64,000 bases of DNA from Solen grandis. Taxonomy: Eukaryota > Mollusca > Bivalvia > Adapedonta > Solenidae. Numbering within the stretch: the first letter of the stretch is position 1; each line of letters begins with the position of its first letter. Both the position numbers and the translations under genes were made by a program. Below the pieces are notes generated by a model. It searched no databases. It saw nothing but the letters and a program-made list of their open reading frames with translations, and was not told where the DNA came from. The stretch spans positions 40,326,283 through 40,390,282 of the forward strand of contig CM037792.1 of assembly GCA_021229015.1 (NCBI GenBank). Reading direction: 5' to 3'. Positions 1 through 11,265 of the stretch are shown here, one piece after another.

Positions 1-822
1 GGTCACCGTGCTCGTTTTTATGCTACCTTTGTATTTTCATGGTAACCGTTTGTAATAAATAGCTAAAGTATACTTACATACTTGCTCGTTTAAAGGGAAA
101 AATGGAAACAGATAGAAGACACACACACTAACAGTTACTTTATGATAGTTCTAATATCTGAATAAATGGTTAAATTTATTCATTTTCACAGAAATGGACA
201 AAATCCAATAGAATTTTAGAAAAGGGCGAGAAAAATAAATCGCTTCATTTTCAACCATTTTTTTTTTTTATTTTACAGAAAATCCTTCAATAGATTCTTT
301 TCTTCATTTTTCTTGTAAATATTTTTGAAACTTTGCTTGATCAAAGCAATGAAAAATAAGTACAGGTCACCAAGTTCATGTTCGAGCTACTGAGTTTCTA
401 AGGTAACTGCATGTCTAATTCTAAACCAGAAAATTATGAATTATGGAATATCTATTTAATAATTATAATTCATTTCAAAATGATATATCATTTGAAAAGA
501 AAGTGTTTTTAATACAAACAGATGTTATTTACTGACGAAAAAAATACAAAAAAACTTTTAAGACTAGTTTTTGCTGACATTATGACAGCTTATATCCAAA
601 CATTTGGAGTATCCGAAGTATGTATGACTGGGCGAAAAGTATGTGTTTGGTACTGCAAACTGAATAACTTTTGCCCACTTTCACTGTTTGACAGACATTT
701 GCCGAGTGAAGATCGAGCTACCAGACTGTTTTATGTCGTCTGCCTTGATTGCCGAAGCGAATTCTAGTCTTATCTTTTTACAGACCGATATTTGGATTCT
801 CTTTCTAAGAAAGATAAGAAAG
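1..822. other. AT-rich non-coding DNA
   Basis: No coding, RNA or repeat signature recognised. The open frames here are short, lack family motifs and overlap one another. Composition is AT-rich with short homopolymer runs. Confidence 0.6.
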
Positions 823-849
823 AAACACACACACACACACACACACACA
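823..849. repeat. (AC)n microsatellite
   Basis: About 13 uninterrupted AC dinucleotides, read directly. It ends in a GGTGTGTC sequence that could fold back on the AC run. Confidence 0.95.
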
Positions 850-1236
850 GGTGTGTCTATATTACCAAGTGAGGTACATAACTGGGCGCAACAGTAAAGA
901 GGTATCCCATGAATATAAGATGTTAGGGCCTAGAATTTCACATACCTTTATTACTTCATATCTACTTATTGTCCATCACTTTAAAAATGGAAAACAAATG
1001 TATAAATTGTTGGTTTGAACTTTTCACAGTCGTCCTGAGTTATGCATATTAATGAGGGTATTTCCATATATGGACAGCTCACACACTTGTCTGTACATGT
1101 ATACATAGGTATGCATATTAATTAGGTAAAAAAATTAGATAAGTACATTCATTTCTGTACACTTCATTGCATACTACATCTCAAATTTTCCTATGATATC
1201 TAGTGATATTGAACATTCAAATGCAGCTGGTTTGTG
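850..1236. other. AT-rich non-coding DNA
   Basis: Nothing recognised. The octamer TATGCATATTAAT or close variants occur near 1041 and 1111, which may be a small local duplication. Confidence 0.5.
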
Positions 1237-1300
1237 ATTGGTCGGTAGTTCTACGGGGTCTTCCTCCACCAGTAATTAGCATGACTAACTGTTGCAGTAA
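1237..1300 (+). repeat. SINE body fragment, sense orientation
   Basis: The stretch GGTCTTCCTCCACCAGTAAT is shared with the SINE read on the minus strand at 14,885-15,145 and, more diverged, with 9,945-10,050. Only part of the body is left; there is no tRNA-like head and no clear tail. Three independent partial copies in this window make the repeat assignment firm. The SINE assignment rests on the head seen in the other copies. Confidence 0.55.
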
Positions 1301-1370
1301 CAATAACTAGTACACAAAGTATTGAGAAATCCTTTTTTGTTTGTATGGAATTAACATCAATGAGGACCAT

Positions 1371-1662
1371 TTGAACAAGTAACTGGTGTTGCACGCATCA
1401 TACGAGTCCCCTACCGTTGTGGTGCAAAATTTTTCTATTATCCATTATTCCATTATCATAGCAACCAGAATTTTGGTCCGAGAAAAAAAAATGATGTGCA
1501 GAATCTCCATTCGGCCATCTATTTATATACCAATTTTCATAACATAATCTTAAACGGTTTTTAAATTATCGCGGGGTCAAGATTTCTGGACATCAGACGG
1601 AAAAAAGGACAGGCGGAGGGTCAATCTACAGTCCCCTCCGGTGTCAACACCGGTAGGAGACA
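1371..1662 (+). mobile_element. MITE-like element, copy 1
   Basis: A roughly 290-bp non-coding element begins with the 12-mer AGTCCCCTACCG (1405-1416), preceded by a shared leader from about 1371. It ends with CGGTAGGAGAC (1651-1661), nearly the reverse complement. Copy 2 at 2481-2811 is clearly homologous along its length, including 'gcaaccagaattttggtc' and the pre-terminal GACGGA-type tract. The 3' end also holds a small hairpin, CCGGTGTCAACACCGG. No coding capacity, so if mobile it would depend on a transposase elsewhere. No convincing target-site duplication was seen. Confidence 0.7.
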
Positions 1663-1794
1663 AATAACTGAAGTGTACCTGGATTTATACCAGTGAATTC
1701 CTCTGGAACAATGGAAGTTTGTTTGTTGGGCTTATGGACCACCGACAGTAATTCAGTCATTTGGAGACTAGGTCTACTTGAGACAGATATAGTG

Positions 1795-1925
1795 TTGCCA
1801 TGTATCACATCTAGTCACATTATCCTGACACCGGGCCAACCAATCCTGGATCTACCCTTATATGCTGAGCGCCAAGCAAGGAAGATATACCGTACCATTT
1901 TTAACCACTTTGGTATGTCGAGGCC
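1795..1925 (-). repeat. SINE fragment, minus strand
   Basis: The segment carrying 'gctgagcgccaagca' and 'gtaccatttttaa' matches the order of motifs in the better-preserved minus-strand SINE at 38,286-38,592 (GCTGAGCGTCAAGCAGGGA then GTACCATTTTTT). The tRNA-like head expected beyond 1925 is degraded and the 3' tail at lower coordinates is not seen. Confidence 0.55.
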
Positions 1926-1999
1926 TAATAAACATCTAACTCCTTACTATATTTTATATTTGCTTTCAGCAATGCATATGCTTACAGTTTTATAGATGC

Positions 2000-2480
2000 A
2001 CTGAAACAGGTGAAAATAACTCTATGAAAAAGGTTTTCATTATAAACTCAAATTGGTGATCATTACTCACTGAAAATCTGAAGAAGGTGTTGAAACTCTT
2101 AATTGATGAGCATTACTCACTGAAAAACTTAAGAAGGTGTTCATTATAAACTAAAAATTGATGAGTTTTACTCACTGAAAACCTGAAAAAGGTGTTCATT
2201 ATAAACTCAAATTGGTGAATATTACTTGCTGGAAAATGTGTTCATTTAAATGTGTTAACTCGATTAAGTGGGCATTACTCGCTGAAAAAGTTGTTCATTA
2301 TTTACCAAAATAGGTGAACATTTCATGCTGGGAAAGGTATTCATTATTAAGGTGTGTATTTCTAACTGGAATCATTGAACATTATTCGCTCAAATAGGTG
2401 AGTATAAGTCACTAAAATTATCGATCATTATTTACTGAAATAAGTGAGCATTAGTCATTCAATAAGTAGGCATTGCTTAC
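2000..2480. repeat. Decayed satellite flank
   Basis: Irregular repeats built on 'ctcactgaaaa', 'ggtg' and 'cattataaact' at roughly 40-60 bp spacing. They resemble diverged relatives of the 46-bp unit downstream (TTCAT, GGTGAG, CACTGAA words in the same order). Interpreted as the old, unhomogenised edge of the satellite. Confidence 0.55.
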
Positions 2481-2811
2481 TGAACAAGTAACTGGTGTTG
2501 CAGGCAACACATGAGTCCCCTACCGTTGAGGTACATAATTTTACCATTACCAAAGCAACCAGAATTTTGGTCTGAAGAAAAAAAGAAGAAAAAAAAAGAA
2601 AGAAAAAAAAGCAAAAAAAAAAAAAAGAAGCTTAAAATGATGTACATAATCGCCATCTATTCATATTTCAAGTTTCATAGAAATATCTTCAGTACTTTTT
2701 GGGTTATCATGGGATCCAATTTTTGCGGACTGACGGACTGACTGACGGACAGACGGGCGGACAGAGGGCAAACTTATAGTTCCCCCCGGTTTCACCGGTA
2801 GGGGACTAATA
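2481..2811 (+). mobile_element. MITE-like element, copy 2
   Basis: The copy starts with a shared leader that contains the hairpin GTGTTGC-AG-GCAACAC (2495-2510), then AGTCCCCTACCG (2514-2525). It ends in CGGTAGGGGACT (2796-2807), the exact reverse complement of that 12-mer. Just before the end, CCCCCCGG-TTTCA-CCGG forms a second hairpin, and a GACGGA/GACGGG tract precedes it. An A-rich insertion at about 2578-2632 makes it longer than copy 1. It lies inside decayed satellite, about 60 bp before the first 46-bp unit. Confidence 0.75.
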
Positions 2812-2872
2812 AGGTGAGACTTTGAGGTAGAAGTGTTCACATATCTAAGAAGCTTATTCGGGACGATGTACC

Positions 2873-4666
2873 GTTCATATAACTGGGTGAACAGAAAATA
2901 TTGAATTGAAAGAGTATTGTTCATATAATTGGTTTAACAGTACACACTGAATATGGTGAGTATTGTTCATAACACTGGGTTAACTGTACACACTGAATAT
3001 GGTGAGTACTGTTCATATAATTGGGTTAACAGTACACACTGAATATGGTGAGTATTGTTCATATAATTGGGTTAACAGTACACACTGAATATGGTGAGTA
3101 TTGTTCATATAATTGGGTTAACAGTACACACTGAATATGGTGAGTATTGTTCATATAATTGGGTTAACAGTACACACTGAATATGGTGAGTATTGTTCAT
3201 ATAATTGGGTGAACAGTACACAATGAATATGGTGAGTATTGTTCATAACACTGGGTTAACAGTACACAATGAATATGGTGAGTATTGTTCATATAATTGG
3301 GTTAACAGTACACAATGAATATGGTGAGTTCTGTTCATATAATTGGGTTTACAGTACACACTGAATATGGTGAGTATTGTTCATATAATTGGGTTAACAG
3401 TACACACTGAATATGGTGAGTATTGTTCATATAATTGGGTTAACAGTACACACTGAATATGGTGAGTATTGTTCATATAATTGGGTGAACAGTACACAAT
3501 GAATAAGGTGAGTATTGTTTATATAATTGGGTTAACAGTACACACTGAATATGGTGAGTATTGTTCATATAATTGGGTAAACAGTACACACTGAATATGG
3601 TGAGTATTGTTCATATAATTGGGTGAACAGTACACAATGAATATGGTGAGTATTGTTCATATAATTGGGTTAACAGTACACACTGAATATGGTGAGTATT
3701 GTTCATATAATTGGGTTAACAGTACACAATGAATATGGTGAGTATTGTTCATATAATTGGGTGAACAGTACACACTGAATATGGTGAGTATTGTTCATAT
3801 AATTGGGTGAACAGTACACACTGAATATGGTGAGTAGTGTTCATATAATTGGATGAACAGTACACACTGAATATGGTGAGTATTGTTCATATAATTGGGT
3901 GAACAGTACACAATGAATAAGGTGAGTATTGTTTATATAATTGGGTTAACAGTACACACTGAATATGGTGAGTATTGTTCATATAATTGGGTAAACAGTA
4001 CACAATGAATATGGTGAGTATTGTTCATAAACTGGGTGAACAGTACACAATGAATATGATGAGTAGTGTTCATATAATTGGATGAACAGTACACACTGAA
4101 TATGGTGAGTAGTGTTCATATAATTGGGTTAACAGTACACACTGAATATGGTGAGTATTGTTCATATAATTGGGTTAACAGTACACAATGAATATGGTGA
4201 GTATTGTTCATATAATTGGGTGAACAGTACACAATGAATATGATGAGTATTGTTCATATAATTGGGTTAACAGTACACACTGAATATGGTGAGTATTGTT
4301 CATATAATTGGGTTAACAGTACACACTGAATATGGTGAGTATTGTTCATATAATTGGGTTAACAGTACACACTGAATATGGTGAGTATTGTTCATATAAT
4401 TGGGTGAACAGTACACAATGAATATGGTGAGTATTGTTCATAACACAGGGTTAACGGTACACAATGAATATGGTGAGTATTGTTCATATAATTGGGTTAA
4501 CAGTACACACTGAATATGGTGAGTATTGTTCATATAATTGGGTTAACAGTACACACTGAATATGGTGAGTATTGTTCATATAATTGGGTTTACAGTACAC
4601 ACTGAATATGGTGAGTATTGTTCATATAATTGGGTTAACAGTACACACTGTATATGGTGAGTACTG
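2873..4666. repeat. 46-bp tandem satellite, about 39 units
   Basis: The 'gttcatataattgggttaac' word recurs at 2873, 2919, 2965, 3011, 3057 and onward at a 46-bp step. Main variants are GGGTTAAC/GGGTGAAC and CACACT/CACAAT. A rare variant (GAATAAGG followed by TTTATAT) recurs at 3501 and 3915, exactly nine units apart, showing higher-order duplication. A few units are 44-45 bp. Nearly every unit contains GGTGAGTATT, a good match to a 5' splice site. No coding role is apparent. Confidence 0.97.
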
Positions 4667-5150
4667 CTCATATTATCGGTTAAAGCATTACTCACTAAAG
4701 AGGGTACTGTTCGTGTAATTGGGTGAGTATTACTCATATTATTGGATGCACTGTAATAAGTAAATAAGATGAGTACTATTCGTAAACTAGGTGATTAGTA
4801 CTCTTTAAATAAGGCGAGTTCTATTCATGAAACAAGGTGAGTACTGTTCATGTAATTAAATGAACAGAACTCTCTAAATAATGTTAACATTTCTCACCGT
4901 GTTAACCTTTTAAATTCACCTTATCTAAAGTAAGACTGAAGTAATGCCCATTACAAACGGCGAGTAATGCTAACCTAATTAAATTCAATTTCTAACCTTT
5001 TTCAGTTAGTTACGCTCACCTATAACAGTGACTATCACTCATCATGAATGGGTTAAGTAATGTTCCCCAATATGGATGAGTAATTCTCATTACTTATGAG
5101 AAGAAAACTCACAAAAATAGTTAAACATTTCTAACTGAAAAAGGTGAAAA
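4667..5150. repeat. Decayed satellite flank, right side
   Basis: Diverged units of the 46-bp repeat (TGCTCATATTAT, GGTGAGTACTGTTCATGTAATT) lose regular spacing and fade out by about 5150. Homogeneous centre and decayed edges are the usual pattern of a satellite kept uniform by unequal exchange. Confidence 0.65.
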
Positions 5151-5363
5151 GTGTTAGGAGGACTGTGCATAAGAGCCCACGACCAGGATCATGCTTTAAT
5201 TGAGACCTCAACTGAATAACAGTTAAGGTAGGTTGAGTTCGCGGAAGCGAACAATATAGATGTGCATGGTCTGCATTGTGCAGAAACATAATGCAAACTT
5301 GACAAATTAGTTCATACCTTATATACGTTTTTTATCTTTGGCGGGTTTTTCGGATTACAATAA

Positions 5364-5456
5364 GGCTCCAAAGTGGCGTAGTGGTAGCGACACCAAGTCA
5401 TCAATGTATTTCAATTTCACCGCATGGGTTCGAATCCCGAAGGAAACAAATAAATA
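5364..5456 (+). repeat. tRNA-like SINE head or tRNA pseudogene
   Basis: An A-box-like TGGCGTAGTGG (5374-5384) and a B-box GGTTCGAATCC (5427-5437) lie 53 bp apart, followed by an A-rich AAATAAATAAAAC tail. The acceptor stem does not close (GGCTCCA has no complementary 3' partner) and the T stem has only about four pairs, so this is not a functional tRNA. A short retroposed tRNA-derived sequence is the simplest reading. Confidence 0.55.
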
Positions 5457-6375
5457 AAACTGAGATAACATATATACTTTTTGTTAGATACTTAAGATAT
5501 AAAGTTGTGTATATCTACTCTAAAAATAATATTTAATTTTTTTTGAAGAAATATCAAAGTATATACACATACATATATATACAAGATACAAAAGAAGTTA
5601 ATAATTAAAATTTTGTCAAAGGTAAAAAGGGAATTTATAAGAATTTACGGCACAATATAGTTATAATGTAGATGTCTAGAAACATTTCAGTTACATTTCG
5701 ATCTGTATTTAATATATATGGCTGTTTGATGTATATGTCAAGGTACACAACAAGTTATTGTTTGGGTGGATTATCCACTCATGATATGTATGTTATGTAT
5801 TATAGGCCAGAGGCCTTTATGTACTTAATAAATAAAAATGTCTAAAAAACAACAACAACACACAACGCAAATGTTTATTCCTTATTCTGCTAACGTAAGA
5901 AAATATTATGAAAACCAGTGATAGATTATCAATGAGTGTGTTAATTCATTACTAATATTATTGATATTTAATGGCCTTTTCAGAGTATGAATATACAGAT
6001 TTGATTTTTGTAACTGTTTTCATTTCATTAATACACGCAAAGACAATGGAAAATAAAATGAAAATGGTAATCCAAGTATATCGTATAACTTCCGCGTATC
6101 GCATCAAAAAATAAACAATATTGGCTTTGCAACCGGGATAGAGGTACACTTAACGAAACTTGTAAGTACTCCGATTTCAAACTTGTAGAGAATATATATT
6201 TTCCAAAACATATGCCTAGTAAATATTAAAATGTGCTTTGGCTCAATCTGTTGTCTGCTTGAATAATTTTGACGCATAATCAGCTCTGTGAAACCAATTT
6301 TCATGGAAAGCTATAGCAAACCAAAAATCTGTTTTTAATACAACAAATGCTATAGACTATTTTCTTTTCTCTTAC
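5457..6375. other. AT-rich non-coding DNA, possible LINE 3' end
   Basis: Mostly featureless. At about 5700-5850 'aggccagaggcctttatgtact' followed by AATAAATAAAAA resembles the short 3' UTR and polyadenylation signal of mollusc non-LTR elements. No coding part of such an element is attached, so this is only a suggestion. Confidence 0.35.
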
Positions 6376-6430
6376 TAATAAAAAAAACAACAACAAAAAC
6401 AAAACAAAAAAACAACAACAAAAAACAAAT
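6376..6430. repeat. (CAA)n-like A-rich low-complexity tract
   Basis: Irregular CAA/CAAAA repeats read directly. Confidence 0.85.
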
Positions 6431-6861
6431 TCTTAAAATTGTTTGGTCGAAAACGTGACAAATTAATTTAACACGAAGGCTCGCCGGAATAACCATCCTC
6501 GGAACTTACGCTATATATTCGGCTATTATCTCCGTATATACAATGGTATTGCTTCGTTTTTATGAATATTAATCAACTACTTGATGATCAGTGAAACCAC
6601 GCGTAGTAAGAGTTAATTAATGGATTGATTGATCGATTGATCTTTCCATGTACATGTTATAACGAGTGTATCCACATGAACATGTTTGACGAGTGTATCC
6701 TGAAATATATATAATCCGTGAAACAGATAATCATGTATACTTGATAAAAGAGGGGCAATGGGTATTCTCCGCTGGTGATCGGAACTGGGGTATAACACCT
6801 TTTATTTTGAACTACTACATTAAAATATCAAATTTATATTACTATAAATGTACTTACCTAT
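6431..6861. other. AT-rich non-coding DNA
   Basis: No gene seen. A short duplication of 'cgagtgtatcc' plus an 'atgaacatg'-like neighbour occurs at about 6662 and 6690. A (GATT)n-like stretch lies at 6623-6641. Confidence 0.5.
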
Positions 6862-6898
6862 CACACACACACACACACGCACACACACACACACACAC
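6862..6898. repeat. (AC)n microsatellite
   Basis: Eighteen AC dinucleotides interrupted once by GC at 6879-6880. Confidence 0.95.
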
Positions 6899-7869
6899 GT
6901 GTACACAAAAGTCGAACATTTTCACATGCCATGAAAGAACTGTTCTTTATGGCATTTTTGTCTTCGTTTATGTATATGTATATCTTTATTTAATTCTTTG
7001 ACTTATACAATCATGTACATCGTCAATACATAATAAATATACTACACAAATTACACACGTGAAACAAAACAACACTCTCTCTCCGACTCACTCTCTCATC
7101 TACTACATCATACCACTTTTACCTTCATCATTTTTCTCTATTTGATACCTTTTTATAATATTATATTTTAGTAATGGGAAGGTTTTTTTTTTAAATTAAA
7201 TTAATACCTTGCTTATAATTTAATATTTAATATTAATAATACGGAGAATGGATCCTCACTGCTATCTCTATTATGCATACATTTTTAATGATTTTTAATC
7301 TTGTATATGTAAAACTTTTATCATCATCGATATGCCTATGGTACTAATTACTTATAAATATATAAATGCATACACCCAATGTGTAAAGTTGTCAGTAAAA
7401 AGCTACAATATACTGCTTTTGTTTACGAAATACAAAAGGTCCCTGTCCCTTAATATCTTTCTAGATACACTAGAAAGATTGTAGGATAAGGTATATTAAG
7501 AATTGCCTTATATTTCTCTCCCTCTTATTTCCCTAACGAAACGAAATTTAGAGAAAAGAAGGAAATTGACCAATAAAATGCATAAATAATAATGAACGTA
7601 TAGCTTCTACGACTACTAGTTGTAATTATAATACACAATGTAATACCACAGCACACACAGAAGTTAAAGAACTTGTCATAGTAGCCACTCATAACAGTAT
7701 CTATCTTTCATACAACACCCCCTTTCATACACAACTTGCCATTTCACATATTGATAATGGGATAGCTAAATTTTACATTGTACCAGTCTCCCTATTAATC
7801 TCCCAATATTATCATTTCTGCATAGTCAACACAGAATCGATAATTAACAAAACAATGAATTACATATTT
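6899..7869. other. AT-rich non-coding DNA, possibly 3' UTR of the LINE fragment
   Basis: No coding signature. It lies directly downstream (minus strand) of the non-LTR C-terminus at 7,870-8,470 and may include its 3' UTR, although no poly-A terminus or target-site duplication was found. It contains a perfect 10-bp hairpin, ATCTTTCTAG / CTAGAAAGAT (7455-7464 and 7470-7479, 5-nt loop). Confidence 0.4.
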
Positions 7870-8470
7870 TCACATCACAGATTCAAAAATTCGTTTCTTA
7901 TTAGTGTTGCTTTTGTAATATATTTTGCAAGTTTTTAATTTTCCTTAATTAATTAAAAATTTTGGATATTTGTAATGATACTTTTTTATATATGTCTTTC
8001 GTAAATCTTTATATTTGTCACATATTAATATAAAATGATACTCGTCTTCTATATCGTTTCTATTACACAAAATACACTTTCTGTCAGCTCTCTCTTTTCT
8101 ATCTCGACCATATCTCAAGGTTTCAATAAATAAATTATGTGCACTAATTCTTATCTTACTCAAACATACTCTGTTTTTCCAAATAAAATGTCCAGGTAGT
8201 TTTCATATTCAAAGTTGGTTTTGATGTTTCTGTACAAATAATTAAGCTTATTATTATCATGTAACTCTCCAAACCACTTTTGTATAAAACTATCAACAAG
8301 CCTTTGTTTAAAATCTTTGATAAACTTATCATAACTGACTTTATGTCCATCATAAAAAACATACATAAAACCATAATTTTCTAACATAGATTTAACAGAA
8401 TATATGTATAGTATATCCCTTGAATATAAACTTCAATATATACGATGTATCGGAAATCAAGATATACTTG
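7870..8470 (-). pseudogene. C-terminal fragment of a non-LTR retrotransposon polyprotein
   Basis: The minus strand encodes the tail of an endonuclease/reverse-transcriptase ORF2. The upstream part (8,470 to about 8,160) reads SVKSMLENYGF, FIQKWFGELH and YENYLDILFG. The next frame (8,163-7,945) reads KIRISAHNLFIETLRYGR, then a Cys-Cys-His-Cys cluster (C30, C33, H43, C48 of that frame) within CILCN...EDEYHFILIC. A third frame down to a stop at about 7,870 reads IYYKSNTNKK. This order is typical of the C-terminus of mollusc and other animal non-LTR elements. At least two frameshifts break it and the endonuclease and RT core are absent, so it is a 5'-truncated dead copy. The clade was not determined. 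Confidence 0.8.
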
Positions 8471-9940
8471 GTTCTGAAATATTCACATGATAACAGTTAA
8501 GACTGGCTGAATTACTAAGCGAATCCCTTTATAAATCCTACAAATGACGCATTCCCATGCAAATGTGTTTCAATAAAACAGCTCAACATAGGGGATGTAA
8601 ACTCACATGTATGACTTAAGACTTTGATCAAATTAATTAATTTAATGGATTCATACATACAAGACTTCCTCCTAGTATTGCAGTAGAAACCGGAAGTAGA
8701 AACATTGGTATGCTCTACTATATTGTCTTCAACGTATTAAACGCCATACCAGCACAGGACCAGGCAGAACTACTTGGGGATTTTCTAAGAAAGTCCAGCT
8801 GACTTCCGATCTAAACTAATATTGGAAGACTATTCCCTCTCCCCCCTGGCAGACTTGATAATAGTTCCCTGAAGACCCTGTCGACATTTGTTGATCTTCG
8901 TCTCATTTATTCAATTATTGAAGAAATCGCTACAAGAAGACATTTTATGAGCAAACCGTCTCTAGAGAAATGGTTATCGTAATTTATGACGAGGTATTTG
9001 ACAACTTGTAAAAATATCCGTGTGTTTTGTGTTAGTATTTATCCGGTCTATTTTTGGGTGATACTACTGAAAATATGGATTGTTATCACCAATTACTTAA
9101 GAGGAAATACATTATTTCTCTACAAAACACATTTTACTGACCTCTAAAATTATCGAATACCACATAGAAACATACGTTCATAACGAAATGACACATTTTT
9201 TTCTATGTCTTTTTTCAGTTTGATCACCGATTCTATTTTGTCCCTTTACGTGACATACGCAAGCTTTTAATTGCCCTTCATATCAGCATTTGTTGTCTTG
9301 GGAGGGAAGTTCTAACTAAGAGCTGTTTCAGTTAGCTTTTCTGCGTTGTGTAGCCATTGGTATACGAGTAGACAACGGTGCGAACCGAGATTAACCAAAT
9401 GTTGCAGCCATATTGACAGACAACAGACAGTTTGTTTGTCACTTCAGAAAAAAGTCTTATGTCGATATAACTTGTGATTAACTGTATATACGAAGTGATG
9501 CAATCATATCATATTCTACAGAAAAGTATTTTTGCATTGTACTCGTAGGTGTGTTGTGAACATGTTTGCTTGAAAAGGCAATCATTTTTAAACTCACTAA
9601 ATGCAGAATGAATCTGCTTAAAACAGTGTGCAATATTTCAAGGTTTCCTCATTGTGGGAGGCAATAAAGACAAAGAAATATTTTGGACCCTCTTGGATTC
9701 TATCCAGAAATTACACTAAAGACTGGTTGAATCATCACAAAGTCAACTTTTTAAAAAGCCAGCAGACGGCTCAATTGGTATTTTCTCTTAAAGTTGAGAA
9801 GCGCGTGCGGTTGGTGTGTGTTGTTCGATTTTATTTTTGGCATTCAACCTCGTTCTGTATAATAATTATCATAATGCTAAGTTAAAATTAAAACTCGTCT
9901 CTAAAATAGATAAATGTAAGATTGGTGTTGTTTTGGAATT
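8471..9940. other. AT-rich non-coding DNA
   Basis: No coding, RNA or repeat signature recognised. The largest open frame (9,628-9,885) has no family motif and irregular composition. Confidence 0.5.
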
Positions 9941-9944
9941 TACT

Positions 9945-10392
9945 GTCGCTACGAATATTTCGTTCAAATAATGACGTCAAGATAACTTTAGCTGGAGGAA
10001 ACCCGAATGCATAAAAACACCCGGATAGAACTACGATAGGCTATTTATGCTTACCAAAAGGATAGCAAATATAATTAGACGCACAAAAAATAGATTTTGA
10101 TAAGAAAATTGAAAATATTCAGAGCAGGATTTAAAGTAACGCTCTTACTTTTAATGCCTGTAGAAAATAAAACGATTTGGAGATCAACTGCGTTGTGAAT
10201 AATAGTAATTAATTGTCATAATTTAGGCCACGGCATTCCGGCATTTTTTCTGACATCATTCCTCATATATTAACTGTTAGTTATGATCATTGGTTTCAAG
10301 CGGCAAAATATCTGACTTCGCCCGGGAATGGAACCGTGGGCCCGGATCAGCAAGCCGACGCTCTCACCAAGGAGCAATTCCAGAAGTGGAGC
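9945..10392 (-). repeat. Decayed tRNA-derived SINE, minus strand
   Basis: Read on the minus strand, a tRNA-like head at 10,318-10,392 has an A-box-like TTGGTGAGAGCGTCGGC, an anticodon-arm-like TCGGCTTGCTGATCCGG and a B-box-like GGTTCCATTCC. The body and tail at 9,945-10,050 share CCGGGTG...GCATTCGGG and TTTCCTCCAGCTAA with the copy at 14,885-15,145. The roughly 270 bp between are unrecognised and may be an insertion or strong decay. Whether head and tail belong to one element is inferred from their common orientation. Confidence 0.5.
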
Positions 10393-10452
10393 TATTGAAA
10401 GTGTACTGATTACTACACACATGCATGTGTAATCAAGGACACGCTACCATAT

Positions 10453-10453
<1 letters not shown>

Positions 10454-10489
<36 letters not shown>
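10454..10489. repeat. (AG)n microsatellite
   Basis: About 18 uninterrupted AG dinucleotides read directly. Confidence 0.95.
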
Positions 10490-10491
<2 letters not shown>

Positions 10492-10980
10492 GCATGCAAT
10501 TTATATAAAAAAGAAATATCTTCAATGATTCCATACACCATGGTTTGAAAAACAGTGCGCGTGAAAGTAGTTCATGTAAACATAGCAAAATTGTCTTGAT
10601 GTTACGATTGACAAAAGGGGACGAATTACACCTTTTCACTGAAAAGCTTTTTCTGCCCAGGAAGCTTGCAAGACAGCGATCTTTATTGGATATTCTTTGA
10701 TTATCCAATTATATAAGTTGATAGCATTCATGTAGTCCCAGAATCGATGATTTGATATTCTTTTCGTCAACACCTGATAAGCCTTTCGTAGATTGAATAT
10801 ATTGAAGCTAACAATTGTTTTGTGTCTAAAAACATTCATTTACCACTCATTTTTAAAAGAAATCAAACCTTTTAAATAATAAACAATTTCCGATTAAGCA
10901 ACGCCTTCTGCTTGCTGTTAGCCAATCACGCACGCGAACTTCAAACGGTGTTGATATAGAATAATGCCAGTCAAGGATAG
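10490..10980. other. AT-rich non-coding DNA
   Basis: No supported feature. Confidence 0.5.
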
Positions 10981-10984
10981 CGTA

Positions 10985-11265
10985 CCCCTCTCTCTCCCTC
11001 TATCTCTGAGGCATAAATACATTCATTTATTCTCTTATGTGGCTGGGTTATTAATAAAAACATTTTTTATTCACTAACTAAAGCATTTTCTCGCGATCTC
11101 CCTCTCTCTCTCCTAAGAAAAGGATAACACTTATGTGAAATTTCCATTCTACCAATGGTGAAATCTCTCTCTCTCTCTCTTGAAAATGTATAAAAAAGAC
11201 CATTCGCAAGACGTATAAAAAAAACTCCCGAAGAACAATAATCTTCCTCTCTCTCTCACGAGAGC
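10985..11265. repeat. Cluster of four short (CT)n tracts
   Basis: CT-rich tracts occur near 10,987, 11,097, 11,164 and 11,249 in otherwise unrelated AT-rich DNA. Confidence 0.8.

Noticed and set aside
2873..4666. CRISPR-like array
   Set aside because: The repeats are contiguous 46-bp tandem units without unique spacers, in a eukaryotic context.
5364..5456. Functional tRNA gene
   Set aside because: A- and B-box-like sequences are present, but acceptor and anticodon stems do not form.
10318..10392. Functional tRNA-Ser-like gene on the minus strand
   Set aside because: A GCT-like anticodon loop can be drawn, but the acceptor stem does not pair and the anticodon stem has a mismatch; SINE head preferred.
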